A stretch of 64,000 bases of DNA from Pseudopedobacter sp035496935. Lineage in GTDB: Bacteria > Bacteroidota > Bacteroidia > Sphingobacteriales > Sphingobacteriaceae. This document shows, in pieces, positions 44,999 through 53,896 of the stretch. The notes under the pieces were generated by a model, which searched no databases, was not told the origin of the DNA, and was given only the letters and a program-made list of their open reading frames with translations. A program made the translations under genes and the position numbers. Every line of letters starts with the position of its first letter. The stretch's first letter is position 1. The stretch is from NCBI GenBank assembly GCA_035496935.1, contig DATJED010000011.1, positions 124,001 through 188,000 on the forward strand, read 5' to 3'.

Positions 44999-45550
44999 AG
45001 ACCTAAATTGAATCCGAACAGAAGCAGAAGAACAACTGAGCCCGCTCATAATATCAATAAGCGTATTAGAGCCAGGGAAGTAAGGGTAGTAGGAGAGGAT
45101 ATAGAGCAGGGAGTTTACCCTATTGAAAAAGCATTGGCTATGGCAGATGAAATGGATCTTGACTTAGTCGAGATTTCACCGAATGCCAATCCTCCGGTAT
45201 GTAAAATCGTTGATTATAATAAGTTTGTTTACGAGCAAAAGAAAAAGCTGAAAGAAATTAAGGCCAATGCTAAGCAAACGGTAATTAAAGAAATTAGGTT
45301 TGGGCCTAATACCAATGATCATGATTTTCAATTCAAATTAAAACATGCGGTATCTTTTTTAGAGAACGGTGAGAAAGTAAGAGCTTACGTTCACTTTAAA
45401 GGAAGAGCAATCGTTTATAAAGAACAGGGAGAAATTTTATTGTTAAAATTTGCTCAAGCTTTAGAAGACGTAGGAAAAGTAGAACTACTACCTAAATTAG
45501 AAGGTAAGCGTATGTTCTTAACAGTAGCGCCTAAAACGGGAAAAAATTAA
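44996..45550 (+). CDS. infC: Translation initiation factor IF-3
   Basis: A 184-aa protein counted from the ATT start. It binds the 30S subunit, blocks early joining of 50S and rejects non-standard start codons. N-domain (HNINKRIRAREVRVVGEDIEQGVY, then DLVEISPNANPPVCKIVDYNKFVYEQ), a lysine-rich linker helix, and the C-domain (KEIRFGPNTNDHDFQFK, HFKGRAIVYKEQGE) are all present. Since IF-3 discriminates against ATT, the start implies negative feedback on its own translation. It lies between thrS and rpmI in the conserved order. Confidence 0.97.
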   Translation: MRPKLNPNRSRRTTEPAHNINKRIRAREVRVVGEDIEQGVYPIEKALAMADEMDLDLVEISPNANPPVCKIVDYNKFVYEQKKKLKEIKANAKQTVIKEIRFGPNTNDHDFQFKLKHAVSFLENGEKVRAYVHFKGRAIVYKEQGEILLLKFAQALEDVGKVELLPKLEGKRMFLTVAPKTGKN

Positions 45551-45580
45551 TATAAACAGGTTAAATTAAAAAGCATTATT

Positions 45581-45781
45581 ATGCCAAAAATGAAAACCAA
45601 TTCTAGTGCAAAAAAGCGTTTTTCGCTTACTGGAACAGGTAAAATCAAAAGAAAGGATGCGTACAAAAGTCACATCCTAACAAAAAAGACCACAAAGCAA
45701 AAACGTAACTTAACTACCACCAGCTATGTATCTGATGGCGATTTAGGAAACGTTAGACGTATGCTTTGCATCGGAAAATAA
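45581..45781 (+). CDS. rpmI: 50S ribosomal protein L35
   Basis: A 66-aa basic protein with the typical start MPKMKTNSSAKKRFSLTGTG and the block AYKSHILTKKTTKQKRNL. It is a component of the large ribosomal subunit. It stands 30 bases after infC and 74 before rplT in the conserved operon. Confidence 0.97.
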   Translation: MPKMKTNSSAKKRFSLTGTGKIKRKDAYKSHILTKKTTKQKRNLTTTSYVSDGDLGNVRRMLCIGK

Positions 45782-45855
45782 TTAAATCATTAACCAGGGA
45801 TTGGGTTTAAGTATCAGTTTAGTGCTGGTCACCTCTTACCAAAAACAATTAAATT

Positions 45856-46200
45856 ATGCCACGTTCGGTTAACGCAGTAGCGTCAAGAAGAAGAAGAAAA
45901 AAGGTCCTAAAATTAGCCAGAGGTTACTGGGGGTCAAGAAGCAAGGTTTTTACCATTGCTAAAAATACTGTTGAAAAAGGTTTACAATACGCTTTCAGAG
46001 ACAGAAAAGTTAAGAAAAGAGAATTCAGAGGACTATGGATACAACGTATCAATGCGGCAAGCCGTGAACACGGAATGTCTTACTCTCAATTCATTGGAAA
46101 AGTAGCTGCTAAAAATATCGGTTTAAACAGAAAAGTTTTGGCTGACTTAGCAATGAACGATCCAAAAGCTTTCGCAGCTATTGTTGATTTAGTAAAGTAA
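45856..46200 (+). CDS. rplT: 50S ribosomal protein L20
   Basis: A 114-aa protein needed early in 50S assembly; the start MPRSVNAVASRRRRKKVLKL and the blocks GYWGSRSKVFTIAKNTVEKG and LWIQRINAASREHGMSYSQF are diagnostic. It ends the thrS-infC-rpmI-rplT operon and is followed at 30 bases by a strong terminator. I looked for an L20-binding mimic in the leader and could not identify one by eye. Confidence 0.97.
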   Translation: MPRSVNAVASRRRRKKVLKLARGYWGSRSKVFTIAKNTVEKGLQYAFRDRKVKKREFRGLWIQRINAASREHGMSYSQFIGKVAAKNIGLNRKVLADLAMNDPKAFAAIVDLVK

Positions 46201-46229
46201 ACAAAAAGAAATACCGTTTTAGATAAAAA

Positions 46230-46260
46230 GAGGAGCTTAGCAATAAGCTCCTCTTTTTTT
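46230..46260 (+). terminator. Intrinsic terminator of the thrS-rplT operon
   Basis: GAGGAGCTTA (46230-46239) and TAAGCTCCTC (46244-46253) pair perfectly over 10 bases around GCAA, with a T run right behind and an A run before. The A run makes it usable in both directions. Confidence 0.95.
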
Positions 46261-46433
46261 GATTTTTTTCTCAATCCAACGTCATACCCAAGTCTGCTTA
46301 TTTCCAATTGATCGGCAAAACGTTATAGGAATATTACACTGGATTCATAAAATTTCCGCATTAATTCATCGTTATTACCAAAATTAAATTTTACTTTAGG
46401 TAACCAATTATTTTAACCCAAAAATAACCATAG

Positions 46434-46865
46434 ATGAAAAAGTCAATTATTTTAATGGCACTTTTTTTTGCTACAATTACTGCTTTTGCTCAATCTTCGG
46501 ATGCGATAGTAGGCAAATGGCTAAACAAGGACAAAGACGCACATATCCAGATTTATAAAACGGGCGGTAAATTTAACGGTAAACTTGTGTGGCTTAAAAA
46601 CCCAAATAACGAACATGGAAAAGCAAAAACAGATATCCATAATCCTGATGTCAATCTACGTGGAAGAGCCCTGCTGGGTCTGGAAATTTTGAAAGGTTTT
46701 TCTTTTGATAGCGGAGAATGGGAAGAAGGAACAATCTACGATCCTAAATCGGGCAAAACTTATAGCTGTAAAATGACCATGAGTGGCAACGATAAACTGA
46801 ATGTTAGGGGATATATCGGTATTTCACTGATTGGGCGTACAGATGTTTGGACCAGAGTTAAATAA
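46434..46865 (+). CDS. DUF2147 domain secreted protein
   Basis: A 143-aa exported protein (signal peptide to ITAFAQ). DUF2147 blocks visible: IVGKWLNKDKDAHIQIYKTGGKFNGKLVWL, then the LLGLEILKGFSFDSGEWEEGTIYDPKSGKTYSCKM block and the end GRTDVWTRVK. The family is a small beta-barrel, lipocalin-like fold in the cell envelope with no settled function. It stands alone between two gaps. Confidence 0.9.
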   Translation: MKKSIILMALFFATITAFAQSSDAIVGKWLNKDKDAHIQIYKTGGKFNGKLVWLKNPNNEHGKAKTDIHNPDVNLRGRALLGLEILKGFSFDSGEWEEGTIYDPKSGKTYSCKMTMSGNDKLNVRGYIGISLIGRTDVWTRVK

Positions 46866-47030
46866 TAGCTAAATTTAGTGAGCCTTGGTATTTAACTGAG
46901 GCTTGTTTCTGCTCGAAAATGTAAGATTAAATTTTAAAGCAGCTTGATTTTTTTAAAATCTAAATATTTCTTCTGTGCTTACTAAACCAATAGCCAATTT
47001 TAAGGTCATATAGAACTGACTAACCACATC

Positions 47031-50000
47031 ATGTTTAAAATTTGCTTAAAGGCTTTTGTAACTTTGTTTTTTTTGTCTTTAGGGTTTACTGTTTTTGGGC
47101 AGGGCGCATCAAATAAAGGAACAGATTTTTGGTTGGGGTACGGCAAACACACCAGTGTTGGCGAAATGTCTGTTTATATCACTTCTGACGTTGCTACTAC
47201 GGCGACGATTTCTGTTGCAGGTGTTGTTATTCGTAAAGACGTTGCTGTTCCGGCAAATGGTATAGTCTCTATAGATATTCCTAAAGCAGCGCATTTAGCT
47301 AATGATGGGCTATCACCAAACGGAATCCATATTACTTCCATTAAACCAATAATTGTATATGCGCATATTTACGCTAATTCAGTTTCTGGAGCTACTTTGG
47401 TTTTGCCCGTAAATGCATTAGGAAAAGATTATTACTCGATAAATTATAAACAAATTTCAAATTCAAATGGTGCTGTTTCTTGGTTTTTTGTAGTAGCCGT
47501 TGAGGATAATACAGAGGTGGAAATAACACCTTCAGAGGATACCAGAGGCGGGTTAAAAAAGAACACGCCAGATACGATAACGCTGAATAAAGGGGAGATT
47601 TACAATGTTTTGGCTGAGTATACCGATGATGGGAAAAATTCTTATGGAGGTGATTTAACCGGGTCGCACATAAAATCTGTTTCATCGAACGGGAGTTGCA
47701 AAAAAATCGCAGTGTTTTCTGGGAGTTCAAAAATTTCTATTAACTGTTTGTCTTATAATCTTCCCGGAGGAGCAGCCCCAGGTTCAGCAGATAATTTGAT
47801 ACAGCAAGCTTATCCCACAGATACATGGGGCAAAAACTTTATTACCATTCCACAAAAAGAAAGAAACTTTGTGATATATAGGATTGTAAAAAGCGACCCA
47901 ACTGCGGTTGTAAAAGTTAACGGAATTATAATTCCCGAAACATCTTTTACAAATAATTCCTATTACGATTTTGCATCGCAAGAGGTAGATCAGATTAGTG
48001 CCGACAAACCCATTCAAGTAGTACAATACGCTGTTACGCAAAAAGAAACCATTAATTGCGGTAATGATGCGAACGATGTCGGCGATCCAGAAATGATTTA
48101 TTTAAATCCGTTGGAACAAACACTAACGAAGATTACGATGTATTCTACCCCGGAGTATATGATACTAAAGCATTTTATAAACGTAGTGATAAAGAATGAT
48201 GGAGTTCCAAGTTTTATCGTAGATGGTCAGTCGGTATCGTCGCAATTTAGGCAAGTTCCAAACAATGCAGAATATTCTTATGCGCAGCTCTCTGTTTCAG
48301 AAGGAACACACAATTTAAGTTCGAATATTGGCTTTAACGCAATCGCTTACGGTTTTGGGGCGGCAGAATCTTATGGTTACGCTGCTGGTGCAAATTTAAC
48401 AGCTTTTGGTATAGAACCTTTAGTTGAAGGAACAACAGATAACAGTGTCCAGACCGGTTGTGTGGGGTCTGTTTATGATTTAACGCTTAAATTGCCTTAT
48501 CAGGCTTCACAGCTCCAGTTTGATCGTGGCGATGGAAATGGATTACAGATTATATCCTCTACTTCTTTTACGACCACTCAAAAAGACGACAAAACTACAT
48601 ATGTATATTCTTTAATCCCAGATATCACTTATTCGCAAGCGAAAACTTACAGCTACCAAGTGGTTACCACAAAACCCTCAGCAGATGCTTGTGGTTCTGG
48701 CGACGAGTTTTTGTTCGATTTTATTGTCAATCCTAAACCAGTGGCTGACTTCAGCACTGCTTCGCAAGCATGTTTAAATAGCCCGATAAGTTTTCGGGCT
48801 AATAAAATTCCCAATCAAACTATTACAGAATATCTGTGGGATTTTAATGGCGACACAACCGCGACTACCGAAAATGCTACACATACTTACGCCAGTCCCG
48901 GGTCAAAAAAAAATAGGTTATCGGTTAAATCCGATGACGGTTGCTGGTCTGATATAAAAGAAGTTGATGTGGAAGTAGTAGCACTTCCTGTATCGAAGTT
49001 TTCGTACCAGAGCGCTACTTGCATTGGCGAAAATATCCAGTTTACTGATGAATCAACAAGTGCAGCCAACCACATTGTAAAATGGCAATGGAATTTTGGC
49101 GACTCCTCATCCACCTCTAACTCATCCACGGTACAAAATCCTACACATATATTTAGCGATGCTAAAACTTATACGGTTACTTTAAAAGTAACTACAGATT
49201 TGGGATGCGAAAATGAAATAAAAAGGCAAGTTAAAATTAACCCTTTGCCAATAGCCAGTTTTGAAACTCCAGATATTTGTTTGGACGATGCTTCAGCATT
49301 ATTTACCAATACGTCTACAGCTCCAGACGGCTCTGGGTTAAGCTTCCTCTGGGATTTTGGAGACGGTAATGCGACGTTGGCTAACAATAGCTCAACCTTA
49401 AAAAATCCAACTCATATTTATACTCAAGCCGCTGTTTACAATGTTACTTTAACGGTTACCAGCGCTAGTGGATGTGTTGCAACAATATCGAAGCCGTTTA
49501 CCGTAAACGGAAGTACACCAAAAGCTAATTTCGCTGTTCAAAATGAAAGTAATTTATGTAGCGACCAAGAAGTAATATTTGAAGATTTAGCCTCGGTTGA
49601 TTTTGGAGAAATTACTAAAATTGAATGGATATATGATGCTTCAAAACCATCAGAAATAATAGCAGATAATAATCCCGCAACTAGGTTGGAGCGTACGGTT
49701 GGACCAAAACTCTACAAACATCTTTATCCGAGTGGTTTTGCAGAGGAGAGCAAAACTATTGATGTGATTATGAATGTTTTTTCGGGTACTAAATGCGTGA
49801 GTAGTATTTCAAAAACTATTAATCTTAAAAACACACCAAATATCGTTTTTAACAGTCTGCCTACGGTGTGTGCGGAAATTTTGCCCTTTAAATTTACACA
49901 AGCAAATGAAACCATTGGTCTTAACGGAACCGGAGTTTATTCTGGTGACGGGATTGAGGCAGATGGTTTGTTCTCTCCGGCTAAAGCTGGAGTAGGAACC

Positions 50001-50573
50001 CATACCATTACTTATACCTTTATCGCGGATAACGGCTGTTCTGCAGTAAAAACTCAGGATATTACCGTTTTTGCAACGCCTACAGTTGACGCAGGAAGCG
50101 ATAAAACGATTTTAATAGGAGGGGAGACACAGTTGGAAGCTAAAGCCACGGGTAAAAATTTAACTTATAAATGGACGCCCTCAACAGGGTTAAACCGAGA
50201 TGATATACTGGATCCGATTGCATCGCCTACAAAAGATATAGTTTATACGTTGTTGGCAAAAAGCGAAGACGGTTGTATATTGGCGGATGATGTTGCTGTA
50301 AAAGTATTGGAGTTTCCAGAAATTCCAAATACATTTACGCCCAATGGTGATGGCGTAAATGATACCTGGAATATTAAATATTTGAGTAGTTACCCTAACT
50401 GTACCATAAAAGTGTTTAACAGAGATGGAAAAGAGGTATTTTCAGCTCAAAAATACGTGTCGTGGGATGGAAAGCTAAATGGCATATATCTCCCCGAGGG
50501 CATGTATTACTATATGATCACTGCAAAATCTGGCGAATTAAAATACTCGGGTTCTTTGTTATTGGTGAAATGA
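47031..50573 (+). CDS. Type IX secretion cargo: IgGFc-binding-like, PKD repeats, type B sorting domain
   Basis: A 1180-aa surface or released protein. Signal peptide to TVFGQ; an IgGFc-binding-protein-like N-terminal region (about 25-450, GTDFWLGYGKH and a string of beta strands); then at least three PKD domains (WDFNGD near 605, WNFGDSS near 695, WDFGDGN near 780) and a degenerate fourth; and the gliding-motility-associated C-terminal domain (about 1095-1180, IPNTFTPNGDGVNDTWNI to the end), which marks type B cargo of the type IX system. Probably an adhesin. The PorP/SprF gene 55 bases downstream is its usual partner. Confidence 0.93.
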   Translation: MFKICLKAFVTLFFLSLGFTVFGQGASNKGTDFWLGYGKHTSVGEMSVYITSDVATTATISVAGVVIRKDVAVPANGIVSIDIPKAAHLANDGLSPNGIHITSIKPIIVYAHIYANSVSGATLVLPVNALGKDYYSINYKQISNSNGAVSWFFVVAVEDNTEVEITPSEDTRGGLKKNTPDTITLNKGEIYNVLAEYTDDGKNSYGGDLTGSHIKSVSSNGSCKKIAVFSGSSKISINCLSYNLPGGAAPGSADNLIQQAYPTDTWGKNFITIPQKERNFVIYRIVKSDPTAVVKVNGIIIPETSFTNNSYYDFASQEVDQISADKPIQVVQYAVTQKETINCGNDANDVGDPEMIYLNPLEQTLTKITMYSTPEYMILKHFINVVIKNDGVPSFIVDGQSVSSQFRQVPNNAEYSYAQLSVSEGTHNLSSNIGFNAIAYGFGAAESYGYAAGANLTAFGIEPLVEGTTDNSVQTGCVGSVYDLTLKLPYQASQLQFDRGDGNGLQIISSTSFTTTQKDDKTTYVYSLIPDITYSQAKTYSYQVVTTKPSADACGSGDEFLFDFIVNPKPVADFSTASQACLNSPISFRANKIPNQTITEYLWDFNGDTTATTENATHTYASPGSKKNRLSVKSDDGCWSDIKEVDVEVVALPVSKFSYQSATCIGENIQFTDESTSAANHIVKWQWNFGDSSSTSNSSTVQNPTHIFSDAKTYTVTLKVTTDLGCENEIKRQVKINPLPIASFETPDICLDDASALFTNTSTAPDGSGLSFLWDFGDGNATLANNSSTLKNPTHIYTQAAVYNVTLTVTSASGCVATISKPFTVNGSTPKANFAVQNESNLCSDQEVIFEDLASVDFGEITKIEWIYDASKPSEIIADNNPATRLERTVGPKLYKHLYPSGFAEESKTIDVIMNVFSGTKCVSSISKTINLKNTPNIVFNSLPTVCAEILPFKFTQANETIGLNGTGVYSGDGIEADGLFSPAKAGVGTHTITYTFIADNGCSAVKTQDITVFATPTVDAGSDKTILIGGETQLEAKATGKNLTYKWTPSTGLNRDDILDPIASPTKDIVYTLLAKSEDGCILADDVAVKVLEFPEIPNTFTPNGDGVNDTWNIKYLSSYPNCTIKVFNRDGKEVFSAQKYVSWDGKLNGIYLPEGMYYYMITAKSGELKYSGSLLLVK

Positions 50574-50628
50574 TAATGATTAGGTTATAGAAGCATATTA
50601 TAAAGATAAAGTACAATTTGCGGGGTAA

Positions 50629-51642
50629 ATGAGGAAGTTTTTAATTTGTTTTTGTTTGTCGTTTTCTTTACTGCCGGCTGTAATAGCCCAACAAAAGCCC
50701 CAATACACGCAATATATACTAAACAATTATATCGTAAATCCGGCTTTATCCGGTATTGAAAGTTATATCGATGTTAAGGTGGCGACAAGACAGCAATGGG
50801 TAGGGTTAGAAAATGCTCCGAAAACCAGTTATTTCACCATAAATATGCCTTTAGGAAATACCGACGATTGGGGAGGTGCAACATCATTTGATATGGTGGG
50901 TGAAAATCCGCTGGGCAAAAGTTATAAATCAGATTATATGGCTTCTGATCCCCATCATGGTATCGGTTTTACGGTGGTTTCGGATAAAGCGGGAGCGTTA
51001 AGCAACACAACCGTTAATTTTACCTATGCTTACCATTTAGGGCTTGCGTCAAAACTGAATTTAGCAATGGGAATTGGTTTGGGTGCTAGCAGGTTTAGTT
51101 TAAACAGAGAAGATGTCAAACTCGAAGATGAGAACGATGCTGCCATAATAAGAAGTGGAACGGCTAATTCGATTAAACCCGATATTAACTTTGGCGTTTG
51201 GCTTTATTCTGCTGAATATTTTATTGGCGCATCAGTACAGCAATTGCTTCCCCAAACTATAGATTTTTCTGAGAATTCAAATCCCAATGCAGGGAAAACA
51301 GCACCACATGCGTTTGTTACGGCAGGCTACAGGTTTTGGTTAAGTGACGATATCACTGTTATTCCATCGATAATGTTTAAATACGTAAATCCAGTTCCGT
51401 TAAGTGCTGATTTAAATGCGAAAATCGCTTTTAGAAATAAAATTTGGATAGGCGGAACTTACAGAAAAGATGATGCCTTTGCCACGATGCTGGGTTTTAA
51501 CATCAGCTCTTTGGTAAATGTTGGGTATGCGTATGATTTTACTTCTTCAGCGTTAAATACCGTCTCTCGTGGCTCACACGAAATTGTACTGGGCTTTACT
51601 TTAAACAATCATTACAAAGTAACCTGCCCAAGAAATTTCTAA
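50629..51642 (+). CDS. PorP/SprF-family type IX secretion membrane protein
   Basis: A 337-aa outer-membrane beta-barrel protein with signal peptide to AVIAQ and the family start QQKPQYTQYILNNYIVNPALSGIESYIDVK, then TRQQWVGLENAPKTSYFTIN and the terminal HEIVLGFTLNNH. Such proteins help secrete or anchor the type B cargo encoded just upstream. Many Bacteroidota carry multiple such pairs, each specific to one cargo. Confidence 0.95.
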   Translation: MRKFLICFCLSFSLLPAVIAQQKPQYTQYILNNYIVNPALSGIESYIDVKVATRQQWVGLENAPKTSYFTINMPLGNTDDWGGATSFDMVGENPLGKSYKSDYMASDPHHGIGFTVVSDKAGALSNTTVNFTYAYHLGLASKLNLAMGIGLGASRFSLNREDVKLEDENDAAIIRSGTANSIKPDINFGVWLYSAEYFIGASVQQLLPQTIDFSENSNPNAGKTAPHAFVTAGYRFWLSDDITVIPSIMFKYVNPVPLSADLNAKIAFRNKIWIGGTYRKDDAFATMLGFNISSLVNVGYAYDFTSSALNTVSRGSHEIVLGFTLNNHYKVTCPRNF

Positions 51643-52154
51643 TGGGAATAATTTTCTTCTCTCTTAACAGATAAATACACTAAGCTGCCCTATTTTAGCT
51701 CAATTTTCAATCCGGCCTTGTCCCACACTGCTTCGAGATTTCTTCGGGAAAACAGAGGTATTTCTCGAAGCGGTCCCGAAGATGTCTCGAAGAAATCCCG
51801 AAAGAACTGGCAAATCTCGGCAAAACCCGGCAAACATCGGCAAAACTCGGCAATTCTTACATTTTTGTTATCTGGGAAAGTTCCTTTTTTAAAGCGGGGT
51901 TTTTTATAAGCTGTTTAGTGCTTTAAATAAACGAACCAACAGGTAACACGGTAAATACTATTGCCTTGTGTTTAAAATTGCTGAAAACAGCTGAAATTTG
52001 GTTTTGCCTGTCTTTATGGTTCTAACAGAGTTTAGTGTCAAAAAAAACTCGGTAAATACTGGCTGTTTTTAAGTGCATTGTACACTAAGCTATTCCGGAA
52101 ATCTTCAGAATCCCGTATTTTATTGTAGTAGTTTGGGTTTTCTTTTTTAGCTCT
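51643..52154. repeat. Gap with inverted repeat and 10-bp tandem repeat
   Basis: No gene that I trust. The 19-base stretch from 51731 (CTTCGAGATTTCTTCGGGA) pairs with the one at 51774-51792 with two mismatches. Directly behind, about four to five units with a 10-base period (core CTCGGCAAAA variants, 51807-51855) follow. The remainder to 52154 is A/T-rich without clear signals. Confidence 0.7.
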
Positions 52155-52200
52155 TGCAGGATACCTCAGGATGCGTTAAATATTTTCTTGCATTACCTTT
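52155..52200 (+). promoter_or_regulatory. Shared promoter motif, copy upstream of CE12 gene
   Basis: Direct repeat CAGGATACCT (52157-52166) and CAGGATGCGT (52167-52176), one helical turn apart, followed by TTTTCTTGCATTACCTT whose TTG (52188-52190) may be the -33 box. It aligns without gaps to 53617-53662 over 46 bases, with 33 identities. Confidence 0.65.
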
Positions 52201-52258
52201 CCATTCAATTATTACGCTAATCATTTCATCCTCTAAAATTAACCAAACTCCTATTTGC

Positions 52259-53572
52259 ATGAAATTTTATACTTTATTGTTTGTCTTTTTTTCGAGCATT
52301 TGCGGATACGCTCAAAATAAACAGTCTTACGCATTTGACTTTGGTGCTTGGAAGGTGGCAAAAAATTATACCGGCGTTGGACCCAATTCCACATATAGTG
52401 ATGAACAGGGTTACGGTTTTGATTTTAATACGCTACCTCAGTTTTTAAATTCCGGTAAAGGCAATGCGTTAAAGTCTGATGCTGTAACCAGCAAAGCCCC
52501 ATTCTATTTTTCTGTAAAAGTGCCCGAGGGTAATTATAAAGTAACCGCTTATTTAGGTAGCAAAGCACAAGCGGGAATAAGCACTGTAAAAGCAGAATCG
52601 AGAAGATTGATGCTGGAAAACATCGAGACAAAAAAAGGAGAATTTAAAAAGGAAGTTTTTATAGTGAATATAAAAGACAGAAAAATTAGCGAGGGCAAAA
52701 GCGTTTCTTTAAAACCCAGAGAATATGGGAAGCTGGATTGGGACGATAGGCTAACTTTAGAGTTCGATATAAACACGGTTCTTTACGCATTAACTATTGA
52801 GCCGGTTGATAACCAAGTCACTGTTTTTTTATCGGGCAATTCAACTGTAGTAAATCAGGATGAAGAACCTTGGGCTTCTTGGGGGCAAATGATTCCCAGG
52901 TTTTTTAAACCAGGCGTAGCGATAGCCAACCACGCAGAATCGGGTTTAACGTTAGGAAGTTTCTTAGGTTCTAAAAGGTTAGAGAAGATACTAAGTGTAG
53001 CAAAGCCTGGCGATTACCTTTTTATAGAGTTCGGTCATAATGACCAGAAGGAGAAGGGACCAAACGATGGGGCGTACAAATCATATACAGGAAGACTGAA
53101 AACTTTTGTAAAAGAATTTAGGGCTATAGGAGGGAATCCGGTAATTGTTACTTCTACCAGTCGCAGAGCTTTCGACGAAAACGGAAATGTGGTTCCTACC
53201 TTAGGTGATTTTCCAGATGCAGCCCGAAAGGTTGCCAAAGAATTAGCGGTACCGTTAGTTGATTTAAACCAGCAAACCAAAATATTTTATAAAGCTTTGG
53301 GAGTAGAGGGTTCAAAAAGAGCATTTGTGCATTACCCTGCCAATACTTTTCCGGGACAAACCGCTGCTTTGGCAGACAATACGCATTTTAACCCCTATGG
53401 TGCTTATGAAATTTCGAAAATGATAGTAGAGGGAATAAAGGAAAACGAGTTGCCTATTGCCAAATTTTTAAAAGACGGAGAAAAATTTAATCCAGCCAGC
53501 CCTGATAATGCGGATGCGTGGAAATGGCCAGAAAGCCCGAAAATAGCTATTTTAAAACCCGACGGTAATTAA
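52259..53572 (+). CDS. CE12-type rhamnogalacturonan acetylesterase (SGNH hydrolase, secreted)
   Basis: ATG 52259 is preferred since it opens a clean signal peptide (MKFYTLLFVFFSSICGYAQ) and leaves the promoter motif outside the gene; a frame from 52154 would cover it. The 437-aa protein has an N-terminal beta-sandwich module (about 22-180, SYAFDFGAWK start) and an SGNH hydrolase domain (185-395): block I FLSGNSTVV (Ser195 nucleophile), FGHNDQ (Asn261) and ADNTHFNPYG (Asp373, His376). Block I has Asn where Asp is usual (GDS). It likely removes acetyl groups from rhamnogalacturonan I. It shares a promoter motif with the following operon. Confidence 0.85.
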   Translation: MKFYTLLFVFFSSICGYAQNKQSYAFDFGAWKVAKNYTGVGPNSTYSDEQGYGFDFNTLPQFLNSGKGNALKSDAVTSKAPFYFSVKVPEGNYKVTAYLGSKAQAGISTVKAESRRLMLENIETKKGEFKKEVFIVNIKDRKISEGKSVSLKPREYGKLDWDDRLTLEFDINTVLYALTIEPVDNQVTVFLSGNSTVVNQDEEPWASWGQMIPRFFKPGVAIANHAESGLTLGSFLGSKRLEKILSVAKPGDYLFIEFGHNDQKEKGPNDGAYKSYTGRLKTFVKEFRAIGGNPVIVTSTSRRAFDENGNVVPTLGDFPDAARKVAKELAVPLVDLNQQTKIFYKALGVEGSKRAFVHYPANTFPGQTAALADNTHFNPYGAYEISKMIVEGIKENELPIAKFLKDGEKFNPASPDNADAWKWPESPKIAILKPDGN

Positions 53573-53896
53573 AGGATGCATATTTTCTTCAAGAATTTTT
53601 GAAAAAATAGCCGTCATACAGGATGCCACAGGTTGCCACTTTTTTTTTCTTGCACTACCTTAGGGTTAATAACCAATAAATAACTAAATTATAAACCAAC
53701 CGCGAATTATCAATTCGACGCTAAACCAATTACTATGGAGGTAAACCTTTACATGCTATTTGTATTTAACTCTCATTCGGATTTTTTGAGTTAAAAGAAT
53801 CCTATGTCGGAAATGGATTACAGTAGCAACATCATTTAAGTCTCTTTACTATTTCTGACGTCCAATTTTATTTTTAATTAAAATTTACTAAAAATT
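53573..53896. other. 324-bp regulatory gap before the FAS1-SusCD operon
   Basis: It holds the shared promoter motif (53617-53662) and then about 234 bases of A/T-rich leader up to the first FAS1 gene. I see no small gene and no clear terminator for the CE12 gene. A long leader fits a PUL promoter with post-transcriptional control, but no motif is identified. Confidence 0.5.
53617..53662 (+). promoter_or_regulatory. Shared promoter motif, copy upstream of FAS1-SusCD operon
   Basis: Direct repeat CAGGATGCCA (53619-53628) and CAGGTTGCCA (53629-53638), then TTTTCTTGCACTACCTT with TTG at 53650-53652. Same layout and spacing as the copy at 52155, so probably one regulator binds both. Confidence 0.65.

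Noticed and set aside
46866..47030. Terminator-like AGCCT/AGGCT dyad after the DUF2147 gene
   Set aside because: Short 5-base arms with a long loop; too weak to call.
51718..51909. 63-aa frame in the repeat region after PorP/SprF
   Set aside because: Made of the inverted repeat and 10-bp tandem repeat; no start signal and no recognisable family.
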